Shown here: piece by piece, positions 40,614 through 50,379 of the stretch
Position numbering within the stretch: the first letter of the stretch is position 1
Layout: every line of letters begins with the position of its first letter
From: Symsagittifera roscoffensis
Lineage: Eukaryota > Xenacoelomorpha > Acoela > Convolutidae
Direction of reading: 5' to 3'
Assembly: GCF_963678635.1 (NCBI RefSeq)
Contig: NC_087063.1
Location: forward strand, 226,287-290,286
Length of the DNA stretch: 64,000 bases
The notes under the pieces: model-generated
The model's input: the letters and a program-made list of their open reading frames with translations, nothing else
What the model was told of the DNA's origin: nothing
Database searches by the model: none
Position numbers and translations under genes: made by a program

Positions 40614-43600
40614 CTGAAACAGATGAGATATCACCAAACATAGCCAACTGAAGATTGGAAAAGAGTAATGAACGCAAGTAAACATTAAAAAAAAAACACT
40701 TTCAAATTTCAAAGAAAAAAAATAAATGCCCTTTAAGCTCTTTGAACTTCTAGAACGATTTATGTCTGCCGCTTTTTTGACAACATTAACCCAACTTGAG
40801 AAAACTGGATCAACACGTAAAGTTTTTATTCCGTTGGAAATCTAAAAATTAAATTCCACTTTCGAAACTAGAAATCCTTCACGAATTTTCCCGCCATCTC
40901 CACGTTCGTATTTGGAGTGCTATTTACGTCATTTTCAGCAGATAAATTCCAATTGAACTCGAATAGTGCATATTTTAAGACTTTTTACTGCATCAATATT
41001 TTAAGACTTTTTCCTGAAAAAAAAATCAGCAAGACCTATATAAGTCTTCACTACGTTCAGTACTCTTGATCACCACTTTATACTATGCCAGTTTACCCTC
41101 TACGAGACTCCCTCTCACTTGGCCAAGAGGTAACGCGGTCCCCTAAGGTCTGGGATTCGAGTCCCGGCGGGGCCTTGTTTTTAACAGTATGCTTGAAATT
41201 TAAAATTAGACGTCTGCTTATCGTTTGTCGGCTTAGTTGACCCATCGGGGGAATTTTTTGTGCTGGTTTTCGTTTTTTTCCCACTTGAAAGCTTTATTCT
41301 GACTAAATGGTTTCGGCTTATGCTTTATCTGCTTAGTTACAGTTTTTTGTGTCGCTTCAAAGGCAAAAAAGTAATATGGTGTAGCAAGCTTTAAAAGTTT
41401 CAAAAACTAATTTCTCATAACTTTTCATGACAACAATTTTTTAGGGCAGCTTTTGTTTTCGGCTCAATGGGCTTCTACCCATTTGGGGTCAGCTTAGCGC
41501 CGCTCGGTAAATACTAAAAGCTGATTTAAACTGGTGGTTGTTTTTTTCTAAATCATTTTCATTCCCCTTCCCCTCCCCTCCAAAAAAACGGAGTGCTGCG
41601 CTTGCGTTGTATCGCAAGTGAGGCAAAGCTCCGCTTTGGCATGTGTAAATTGGTAACCAGCACGTATTAATGCGTTTCGGACAAAAATGAAGACCCATTT
41701 GAGTAGCAAATTAAAGCTAAATAATATTAAAACGCAACTCAACAATTGCCTTACCGGATGGACGTTTTCACAACTAACGGAATAAAATCTACAGCTTTGC
41801 TTGGTTTTAAGCAGAATAAAGGCAAAACTGATACCTTTCTGTCTATTTTATCATAAAAAAGGCATCATTTTCTTTGGTCATGTCATGTAACAACACTATC
41901 TACGAGTTCTTAGCGTACCCTGGAAAAGTTAAGATGGAACTCTAACTAACGCAGCATCAATGGAAACGCTTGGTTGCTTTGCTTCGTAGCGCCACAAGCA
42001 CAGCCACGAAGTTTTTCCATTTTGTCCAAAGGATGAAACAAAATAGCAAAATGCAGCAGGCACAGGTAAACAGCATTATCATTGCGAAAAAAAGAAAAGA
42101 AAGACGCTCGCCCTACCCTTTGTTTGTGCGTATTTTGAAACACGCGATGAAACTATTGTAAACAGCGCATTGATGAAACAAAAACGAATTCTAGTTTTTT
42201 TTAGATAAGACTATACAATTACCGAATAATTTTATATCGTTTTGAAAAAATCAAAACAAGCAAGATTAAACAAACAACACACTTCGCCTGAAAAAATCTT
42301 TAAACGTTTTTAGAAACAACAAACTATTGAAAATAATAAACTTCAAAAACATGAGCGTCTTTTTAATTGACAGTGAAAAAGAATTAAAAACCAAAAAAGT
42401 TATTTCGTTACAGTTTTAACACAAAAAACTACTTTTAACAAAAGGAATACAAAAAGACAACCAGGAAAAGAAGTACACAGCAACTTAAGTTGACAGAGTA
42501 AAACAACGAATTCGTCGAGCAATTTTGAACAAAATTACCGACAATTTTAATTGATTGAATTCTGATGTGATAGAACTTCAGGCTTGCTTGGTCTTCAATT
42601 TTCAAAGGAAATGACTACCTTTAAAAAAGGTAAGAACCCAGAGAGAAAAACCTATAAATCAGATGTCAACAAACTCAATTTTTTTTCAAATATGCAAAAA
42701 CTAATGAACTATTTTATCTTTACCAAAAAAGGCGATAAACAAAACCGATGGAACAACCAAACGCAACAAAAACTTGAACCAATTCTGTGGCTTGAACTGG
42801 GCAAATAAAAACAAAAAAATGACTTTTTTAAAGAGTCTAGAAGGTTGATTTAAACTTTTCCAAATATTCAACTTAGAAATCAATCACTCTCACATAATAA
42901 CAAAGAAAGTAAATAAAAAAAACATTCGGAAAATATTATGTGAAAATAAATGTATTGTTCTTTCATGCTTTAAACTCAATTTAATTTTGAACGAGCTATC
43001 ATTACGTTGCTTAGATATTTTAATGACAAGCAGCCATTAACCTTTCAGAACAAATCACTTTTTGATATGTATACGGATTTATTCAACGCGTTGTTTTGGC
43101 TTTAGAAATTAAAAACATGGGGTAACTTTTTATTATTACGAACACAGGGTAAAATGACACAGGCTAAACTGATAGAACTCGGAATGGAAGAAGGTAAATT
43201 GTCATTCAGACCAAAGATATACAGATCGATTGAACTGGCATATTCTGATTTCAGTCAAATTGGCAATTTTTCCAATGAAACATTTCCTGTATTTTATTTA
43301 TTATAACAAACATTATTTAAAGTTTACAGACAGTAAAGAAATTGAACATACAGAGATATTGGCTAAAGAAAATATTTTACACAGACGCGAAGCTGCGCTT
43401 CGCAAACACGAGCCAGAACACGGCAAAAAGCAGCTCTATAAAGTGCAAAGGAAAAAAACAGAAATAAGCTTTGAATTAGTAAAAAGTAGGCAAAGTCTCG
43501 GATTCAAACCTACTGCTAGCTAGAGATGAACCCAACGCACTAACCACTCAGCAACGGACGCTTAATTTTTTGACAAATACTGCATACCATCAGTTCTCTG

Positions 43601-46011
43601 CTTTTTGTAGCTAGTGTTTTTCAATAATAATAGCGAGCTAGCGAGCGTTAGGGTAGAAAAAAGAAGGTTCATACTAATAAACTAACTAGCAGTATGAACC
43701 TTCTTTTTTCTACCCTAACTCGCAAATTGAAGTGTTTACTTTTATTCCTCATCAAGAAAGAATGAAATATTTTTTTCTCTGAACCATTTTAAGAAAAACT
43801 CAAGCTAAATGTCGTACGGAAAACTATCATGGAAATCGTTCAAGTACTCTTCACACTAGCGAGGTTGCGAGCGTTAGTGTATTAGTACGAACCTTCTTTT
43901 TTTCTAACCTAATTCGCAAATTGAAGTGTTCACTTTTATGGAACTTTCACTGTAGCATTCGAAATTGCATACCACCTGTTCCCTGCTTTTTGTAGCTAAT
44001 TTCGAATGCTACAGTGAAATTTCCATAAAAGTGAACACTTCAATTTGCGAGTTAGGTAAGAAAAAAAGAAGGTTCCCACTAATACACTAACGCTCGCAAC
44101 CTCGCTAGTGGGAAGAGTTCTTGAACGATTTCCATGATAGTTTTCCGTACGAAACTTAGCTTGAGTCTTTCTTAAAATGGTTCAGAATAAAAAAAAATAT
44201 TTAATAATTTCTTGATGAGGAATAAATTACATTTGCAAAAAGTTGCTCCATTAATTGGTGATCATTATGCATAAAATACTTTGTTTAAAAACACTTTTTT
44301 GCGTATTGGCTATTGCAGAGAACGGTCTAAGCCCTTTCTTTTATCTCTCATGCAAATAGTAATTTACTATCGTTAAATTCATTCGACCTTTAGTAACCAC
44401 AAAAAAATTGGCGAAGAACCATTTTAAAATCGTTTTAAAAATTGAGCTGAACGTCGATTTCACAAACAAATTCACTAAATAAATACACAGAGGAGAAGCT
44501 GCGCGTCGCAAAAACTAACGAGAACACGACAGCAGCTCTATAAAGTGAAATGAGGAAAATAGAAAAAAGTCTCAAATTAGCGAAAACTCTTCTACTGCAA
44601 TCAAAAGATTTAGAGTCTCATGCACTAATTATTTAGCCACGGACGCTTGCTAAATCACAACAATAGCCACAATTGAACCAGGAAGCACAGAACATGTGCT
44701 ATGAAATTTCCAATGCTACAGATCGTGATTATAGCAAAAACGCCACCAAAAAAGTGAACACTTTTAAAGAACTTTTATTTGAGTAAGTAAGAAAAAACGA
44801 AGGTTCGTACTAATAAATTACACTGACTAACAAACAATAATTGAATGCAGTGATTCCTTTGGAGCTTTAACAAGCAGTAAATGCCGGTTAGATAACTTAA
44901 GAAGAGCGACCAAATTATTCAGTTTTATATGCGGGACGCGATAGATTCAGTTTTGTATAGTGCCTCACATGGACTGTGCAACAGCCACACTGACGGATAA
45001 TCAATAATCCACCATATATTGAAATAGAAATTGCATCAGGATTAGGTAATAATTGCACAACAATGACAATATGTTGTCATGTTGTATAACAACATTAATT
45101 TTCGGCTTGTCGGAACGGTAATCCTATTTTCGGTTTGTTGATTCTTCGGCTCTTTGGCCTACCACCAGCCATACCATTACCATAGCATATAAGATGACAA
45201 AGTGACTTATGCTCTGCTTCACTCACCCTCTAGGCACTTGCGGAGGGGGTTGACAAACTGGTCCATCTCCATGTCCTTCATGGCACTCAGGATGTCATAG
45301 GGGGTGATCGTCTTCCGCTTCTCGGCCACTGCCACATTGTTCGCACTATACACACACACGCACAAAAGAGCATTAGATACAACATAATATACTTGATGCA
45401 AACCGCCATCGTTTTAACAGTTCAAAAATGAGTTACACCTATGTAAAAAAACACGAGGAAACGTCACGTTAAATCCAAGTAGAAAAAAACTTCCCATCAC
45501 TAATGAAGAAAGGGACAAAAGAGTTATAAGCGAACGATAATAGTTAAAATTTAGAAAAGTGGCAAACATCAATTATTCTTTCATGACGGCAGGCGAACTC
45601 GATACAGCAGGAGGGATCAACAACCCAAAGACACGTACCAAGCTGTTGTGTAGAGGACGAAAATACTGGCCGCTCTGCCAATCGCAGTTCTCGCTTCTTT
45701 CGACACATTCACGTGTGCAGGCAACTACAACAAGAAAGGAAAACGTTAACATTTTTGAACAATAGTCATATAAAAACCATTTCAAAGTTTCGCACAAGCT
45801 TCCAAAAATATATCCAATTATAATCAAGTTCAGGGCTCTCATATGTCCGTATGTATTTGGTCAAAGCCTAATTGAAACAGTGATGATTTAGCGATGAAAC
45901 ATTGTTGCATGGAAGCAGGCTTGGCTTGACGGAGAAAGAGCTTACTGAGTCCTTAACAAGTTTCGTCACCACAGACGCAGGCAGGTTCAAGTCTTCTGGT
46001 CGAGTTGCCAT
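40192..46011 (-). CDS. POLE3: DNA polymerase epsilon subunit 3 / CHRAC17 homolog (four exons)
   Basis: A histone-fold protein that pairs with POLE4 in DNA polymerase epsilon and with CHRAC15 in a chromatin remodeller. Exons: 45946-46011 (MATRPEDLNLP start), 45639-45724, 45227-45345 and 40192-40613. Phases join exactly. The histone fold (about residues 7-95) includes VNVSKEARTAIGRAASIFVLY, CANN and KRKTITPYDILSAM. The last exon adds about 139 residues of Lys/Ser/Pro-rich then Glu/Ser-rich tail ending DEDSDESSD. Total length is about 230 aa, longer than the usual 110-150. A 3' splice site ends 10 nt before the ATG. The start lies 277 bp from the TMEM209 stop on the same strand. Confidence 0.93.
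40710..41065. repeat. Dispersed repeat, copy 2
   Basis: Same ordered phrases as the copies at 33720 and 49545 (GCCCTTTAAGCTCTTTGAA, TTTTTATTCCGTTG, TTAAATTCCACTTTCGAAACTAGAA). It ends near CCTATATAAGTCTTCACTACG. Confidence 0.65.
41112..41175 (+). repeat. tRNA-like fragment (SINE-type)
   Basis: An A-box-like TTGGCCAAGAGGTAACGCGG is followed by a B-box GGATTCGAGTCCC and a CGGCGGGGCC tail. The 5' acceptor strand does not pair, so it is a tRNA pseudogene or SINE head. Confidence 0.55.
43380..43566 (-). mobile_element. tRNA-derived SINE-like copy 1
   Basis: On the minus strand it starts with a tRNA-like head (GTCCGTTGCTGAGTGGTTAGTGCG, B box GGTTTGAATCC) and continues through a shared body to GCGAAGCGCAGCTTCGCGTCTGTG. 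The other two copies lie at 44486 and 51473. Confidence 0.75.
43641..43723. repeat. Short hairpin related to the foldback element
   Basis: TTAGGGTAGAAAAAAGAAGG and TTCATACT are mirrored exactly after a 14-bp loop. The arm sequence matches part of the foldback element that follows. Confidence 0.75.
43741..44227. mobile_element. Foldback (long inverted repeat) element
   Basis: Two arms of about 225 bp (43741-43965 and 43993-44227) are near-perfect reverse complements, from TTATTCCTCATCAAG at the outer ends to TAGCATTCGAAAT at the inner ends. The loop is about 28 bp. No coding capacity. It is a foldback/MITE-type element with very recent or gene-converted arms. Confidence 0.85.
44486..44650 (-). 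mobile_element. tRNA-derived SINE-like copy 2 (diverged)
   Basis: Same head (GCGTCCGTGGCTAAATAATTAGTGC) and tail (GCAGCTTCTCCTCTGTG) as copy 1 on the minus strand, with a decayed B box. Confidence 0.65.
45227..45345 (-). CDS. POLE3: POLE3 exon 3
   Basis: Acceptor GTGTATAG, donor GTGAGT. It encodes ANNVAVAEKRKTITPYDILS and EMDQFVNPLRKCLE, helices 2-3 and the C-terminal helix of the POLE3 histone fold. Confidence 0.95.
45639..45724 (-). CDS. POLE3: POLE3 exon 2
   Basis: Acceptor CTTGTTGTAG, donor GTACGT. It encodes LPAHVNVSKEARTAIGRAAS and IFVLYTTA. A longer minus-strand frame through this exon is in the wrong phase. Confidence 0.95.
45946..46011 (-). CDS. POLE3: POLE3 exon 1
   Basis: 22 codons, MATRPEDLNLPASVVTKLVK, then donor GTAAGC. 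The start matches the conserved RPEDLNLP N-terminus of the family. A 3' splice site (CATTTTAG) ends 10 nt before the ATG. Confidence 0.93.
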
Positions 46012-46288
46012 TTACAACCATCTAAAATGCAATTCCATAAAAGAAGCCAACCTCTATTTTCCCACTATTTCACTTGCTGCCAAATAGATATGAACTTGAA
46101 AAGTGAAACTATTGGATCAAAAAATTAAAATTAAAACAGAAACGAAAACTCCGACACAACTTAAACATTTAAGTATTACTCAATCATTTTAGGACAAACT
46201 GCAATCCATTCAAGACGAAAAGCTTAACAAAAACAAAGATCGTGCACATGACACAAGCCAGTCAAACATATCATCTGCCGGAAATGGA

Positions 46289-46915
46289 TCATGAAAATAT
46301 CCAAGATATATTGATGCCAGCAGCGCCCAACGAGATCGTATCCAGTTTTCCATAATTATGACGATCGTGCAGAAAGACGAAGAGGAGCAAAGAGTGGAAA
46401 ACATTGTAGTTTCCATCCGGTATTTGGAGAAGCTTGTCTTTGAACACAACCCCAAAAGTGGGTGGTTTGTTTGATATTTGAGCCAGCATTATCTTCCTGT
46501 TATCTTTCAACATCTTCTGAAGGCTACTTGCTGGCACAAAAAAGAGCGACTTCAGTCGATTCTCAGTGACGTAAGAAGCATGTGAAGTTGCATGTTGGTC
46601 CAAATAGGTGAAGAAAACATGCAGAACAATATCAGCATCAGTTGGCCAACTCTCGTTCCATTTCTGTCCGTTGAAGCTGGCTCCTCCGTTATGGTTAAAA
46701 TTGGCGACGCAAGAATCACGTGCGAGGGTTTGTAGGCGTTGGAAAAGGTACTCCTGGTTTGAGGTCATGTGTAGGTAGGGAATGACCTTTTCGAGCAGAG
46801 TCAAATTCACATTGCACTGCTGGCGGATGAGAGCAAAGGAGCTGACATTGGATCTGCCCAGTCTTACCTCGGTCACTCCATTCTGCTCAAGAAGCTTGTT
46901 CGCATCCTCAATTGC
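46289..46915 (-). CDS. TMEM209: TMEM209 last exon
   Basis: Acceptor TTGTTCTAG, then AIEDANKLLEQNGVTEVRLG and 180 further residues to WIFS and TGA at 46289. Conservation with the family runs along the whole exon. Confidence 0.9.
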   Translation of the reverse strand, partial: AIEDANKLLEQNGVTEVRLGRSNVSSFALIRQQCNVNLTLLEKVIPYLHMTSNQEYLFQRLQTLARDSCVANFNHNGGASFNGQKWNESWPTDADIVLHVFFTYLDQHATSHASYVTENRLKSLFFVPASSLQKMLKDNRKIMLAQISNKPPTFGVVFKDKLLQIPDGNYNVFHSLLLFVFLHDRHNYGKLDTISLGAAGINISWIFS

Positions 46916-49900
46916 CTAGAACAAGTTGCATATTATAGCCTAACACTAACCCACTCAAATAACGTCTAAAAATAACATGCTTTCACGTTTACATAGATAC
47001 TGTAGCGGATTTAGGGGGGGGGGGGGGCGACCACTCTTTCTCATTGATTCGAACACCCAAAAAGTCCCCCTTTCCTACTATTTTACAACACTCTTCTTCA
47101 CCCGGCCGACTTAAAATTTTTCTCTAAGCGCCCTTGGCTGAAACTATACTAACTTTGAGAAGCGCGTAAAAAATGCGATTTTAAAGGTTTTAAATGTTCA
47201 AAAAAAGTGTCCAAAAATGGCATTTTTGGCCAGTTTTTTCAAAAACTTGCTTACGGCAGAGAAAAATAAGGGAAAATAGCCAGTTAAATTTTTAAAAAAG
47301 AATGCGTCGGCTTGCGCTTGCTATATCAACATTTGTTTACTCAACTTCGTTCACTCAGATATCGTGTTTTATTTTAGTCAAGTCTTCAACAAATCAAGCG
47401 ACATTTAAAACAATGAAAGATTACGCTTAATTTTATAACTCGTCTTAGTAAAGCAATTAGCGCAAGCTTATCGGCACATATTCTGGGTTTTTTTTAGGTT
47501 ATACCCCCCTCCCCCCTAAATAATGAAAACGTAAAATTTTTCAACATTCAAAATTGGATTTATATTACTACGAAAAAGCAAGTAGTTAAATCAGACTGTT
47601 CAAAACGGAATTGTTTATTTAATTAAGCCTCAGACTTGCTCGTCCTTTTTGCCGTTTTCTCCTTTTTCCTTTTTGCCGTTTTCTCCAAAAAAATTCATTA
47701 AACTGAGCCCAAATGAAATTTTAAGTTTTATTCGTACTTTATGAAAATTTCCAAGTTGATTCAAACCTCGGAATATCAGCCCAGCATTTCTAAGAATGCA
47801 TTTCGGCTATAAACGAAAAGACACTATAATCTTATCACTACACCCCCCCCCCCCCCCCATTTTTATCACCAATCCTAAATACTACTGTCTCATTAAAAAT
47901 TGGTGATTAAACAATAAACAGGTCCGCGTTCACACATTTCTGCTGATACATCAATGATGTTATCCTCGATTTAGGTAGCTCTATGAACATAGATTTGCGA
48001 ATTTAAAAGCAGAAAGAAGCAACGGTAAAATTAAGCCTTGAAAAATCAAAACTTCTCAATGAGCCGGAATTGAACCTCCGACATCGAGCTTAAGAGTCTC
48101 ACGTTCTCGCATCTAGTCCAAGTCACTTGCAAGCAATCTATGGTACAGCTAAGGCTGGAGGTACCTGTTTGACGGATTTTAAGGAAATGTAATGATACGA
48201 ATGACAACTCGTAATTTTCAAAATGACTCAAAAATGTCAAACACCGGACATTTACCAAGTCCACAGCTGATACCATGACAAAAATACAGAGAAAATGTTT
48301 TTGCACTGGAGATCACTCTTAAAATTTTTTTGGGTGACATATTACAATAGGTGGTAGCTTCAATTTGAATAGTTACATCGCATTTTGTTTTACTTAGCAC
48401 TTTATTTATTTTCAAAAGCCAAACTTTTTGGCAAAAGCGTAAAATTTGAATTTTTGAATAGTATTTCATCTTGTAGTAATGCATTTACAAAAAATATCCT
48501 AGTAGTAGTATAATTGATTGAAAATGAAATGAATATATTATGCATTATAGTTTTCAAATTTAATACATGCACTACACTCAAAATTACCACCTAGTGTAAC
48601 ATATCACCATTTTTTGTTCGATTGATTTCCCAATTTCAGAATGGGCCAGAAGGTCTAATATTTCTTAAATCTATAGCAGATTCCTTAGCAAAACTGAGAA
48701 AAAATGCTTATGCAGGGGATATCCTTGCAGCTTGCGATTTTACTTTGACATTTGCTAAATCTAACATTACTTTTCTACAAAAAAATGGGCGTAGCCACTA
48801 TGCAAAGAAAAATCATGGTGTATGTTCTTTCGATTGAACCCTTGATCTTAGAACTGACAGGGTAGTTTAAAAACGGTCGAAACTTCCAAAATAGGAAATT
48901 AAAGTCCGTAGCTGATTGCTCTCCAAAATTAGCAACCACTTCTGCAGTAGATACCCCTACATTTTGTTCTTCGATTGAACCCTTAATCTGAGATTTGGCA
49001 CCGCAGGTTTTGAGAAAAGCACAGTTTCCCATAGATGATAGTCAACATTTGTTTGGAAACGATCACCTTGAAAAGTAGTTGACACGTTTTCCATTCTTAT
49101 GAACAAATGTAGTTCTGAAAAGTGAGAACTTATGCCGTTTGAGGAAACTCTTTTCATAGCAACAACAACAACTAGAACTACTTAACTTGACGAGTGGCTT
49201 CAGGACAGACGCAGCAATCCACTTTCTCAGGTTTTCCACCCAGTGCTGCACTTTGTCTCCTATGTCCAGTCCGTGCACACCTCCAAACTGCACCACTTCC
49301 GAACTACTCATCATAGAGGCCAGAGAGGACTTGTTCAGTGGCGAATGGCCACTCTTGCCCCCCTCGCCCCCTGCAACAACAAGCAACACATCCGATGGTT
49401 ACATTGTCACGCAAAATCAAACATTGTTCCCATAGATATTATCTTCTTTTAAGAGCAACAGAACAGCCAGAAAAAAATCCCGAATGAAAACCGAAAACGT
49501 AGACAGTTGGAAAAGTGTCAATGACTTATTTTTTGAAAACATCTTTCAAATTTAGAAGAAAAAAGTTGAGGCCCTTAAAGCTCTTTGAATTTCAAGAACA
49601 GTTTAAGATTGGCACTTTTTTGACGAAATCATTCAATTTGAGAAAATTGGATAGTTAGGCAGTGTTTTTATTCCGTTGATATGTGAAAATCAAATTCCGC
49701 TTTAGAAACTAGAAGTCTATCACGTTTTTTGCGCCATTTTCTCTTCCGTAATTGAATGAAATCATCACAACCTATAAAAGAATCTGAACTACGCTCATCG
49801 ACTCTTAATAAAGTCACTCCGTCGAAATCCCGAGAAGGATGGCGTCGAACAAACTGATGATGATTGTGGTGACGAATCCAATCTTTGAAGCGAGATACTT

Positions 49901-50379
49901 GGTTTTGAATGACGTCAATAGCTGACAACTCTTTCTACTACTTCTTCTTAACTTAATAGTTGCATATGCTCTTTCCGACTTCTCACTAAATTTGAACTAA
50001 GGTGGGATTTGTTAAACTTCTGCTGTATTGAAACTTGGTCTAAAATCATTACAAACCAGCTCAATAAATAAATTGATCTTATCTGTTCAGTACTTAGTTT
50101 ATAACTCTCACCTTCGACCGGCTGACTTAGTTGGTAATTGTCATTGGGCAACTGTCTCAATTGTCTGGCCGATGGAGATGACTCATGCATGAGTGTGGCT
50201 CCTTCTAGGGCAGCGATTGTGTGGGCCTCCTGCTGGTAGAAACTGTTCAGGTACTTCTCTAAATCCTTCACGTCGCTTATTTTGTCCTCAGCTGCAGCTG
50301 AAGTGAGCGAGGTGTCTGTCCACCTTTGGGGACTACTGAGGGGCGAAGAGAGACAACGCATCGGGCACAAGTGGAACGA
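46289..50379 (-). CDS. TMEM209: TMEM209-like nuclear envelope protein (partial, three exons seen)
   Basis: TMEM209 is a poorly characterised nuclear-envelope/nucleoporin-associated membrane protein. Exons seen: 50112-50379, 49187-49370 and 46289-46915. The last exon is the diagnostic one: TSNQEYLFQRLQTLARDSC, NHNGGASFNGQKW, LPTDADI-like DADIVLHVFFTYLDQ and the C-terminal LGAAGINISWIFS. The middle exon has WVENLRKWIAASVLKPLVK. The first two exons join in phase. The step from 49187 to 46915 does not (phase 2 to phase 0), so a short exon is probably missing between them. The N-terminal membrane exons were not found. It lies just upstream of POLE3 on the same strand. Confidence 0.82.
47003..47523. 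mobile_element. Possible MITE bounded by G/C-run inverted ends
   Basis: GCGGATTTAGGGGGGG at the left is mirrored by CCCCCCTAAAT at the right. The interior is low-complexity and resembles the 31903-32283 MITE in style. The ends are short and homopolymeric, so the call is weak. Confidence 0.3.
48060..48128 (-). repeat. tRNA-like fragment
   Basis: On the minus strand GACTTGGACTAGATGCGAGAA is followed by GAGACTCTTAAGCTCGA and a B box in GTCGGAGGTTCAATTCCGGC with a paired T-arm. The acceptor stem is not evident, so it is a pseudo-tRNA or SINE head. Confidence 0.5.
49187..49370 (-). CDS. TMEM209: TMEM209 middle exon
   Basis: Acceptor TTGTTGTTGCAG, donor GTTAAG. It encodes KVQHWVENLRKWIAASVLKP, matching the family's amphipathic W...RxWI...VLxPLV segment. 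Confidence 0.75.
49545..49815. repeat. Dispersed repeat, copy 3
   Basis: Shares GCCCTTAAAGCTCTTTGAAT, TTTTTATTCCGTTG, TCCGCTTTAGAAACTAGAAG and a CCTATAAAAGAATCTGAACTACGCTC end with the copies at 33720 and 40710. Confidence 0.65.
50112..50379 (-). CDS. TMEM209: TMEM209 upstream exon
   Basis: Acceptor TTTCTTTTAG, donor GTGAGA, phase 0 to phase 1. A Ser/Pro-rich linker (CLSSPLSSPQRW) is followed by DVKDLEKYLNSFYQQE and ARQLRQLPNDNYQLS, which align in order with the mammalian linker and DLRTLDTFL-type helices. Less conserved than the last exon. Confidence 0.65.

Larger units (their letters stand above)
40614..45226. other. POLE3 intron 3 (4.6 kb)
   Basis: No other gene seen. It contains a dispersed repeat, a tRNA-like fragment, two SINE-like copies and a foldback element, listed separately. 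Confidence 0.6.
46916..49186. other. TMEM209 intron region
   Basis: No exon identified, though phase requires one more. It holds long poly-G (near 47017) and poly-C (near 47846) tracts and a tRNA-like fragment at 48060-48128. Confidence 0.5.

Noticed and set aside
45573-45842. 89-codon minus-strand frame
   Set aside because: Wrong phase over POLE3 exon 2.
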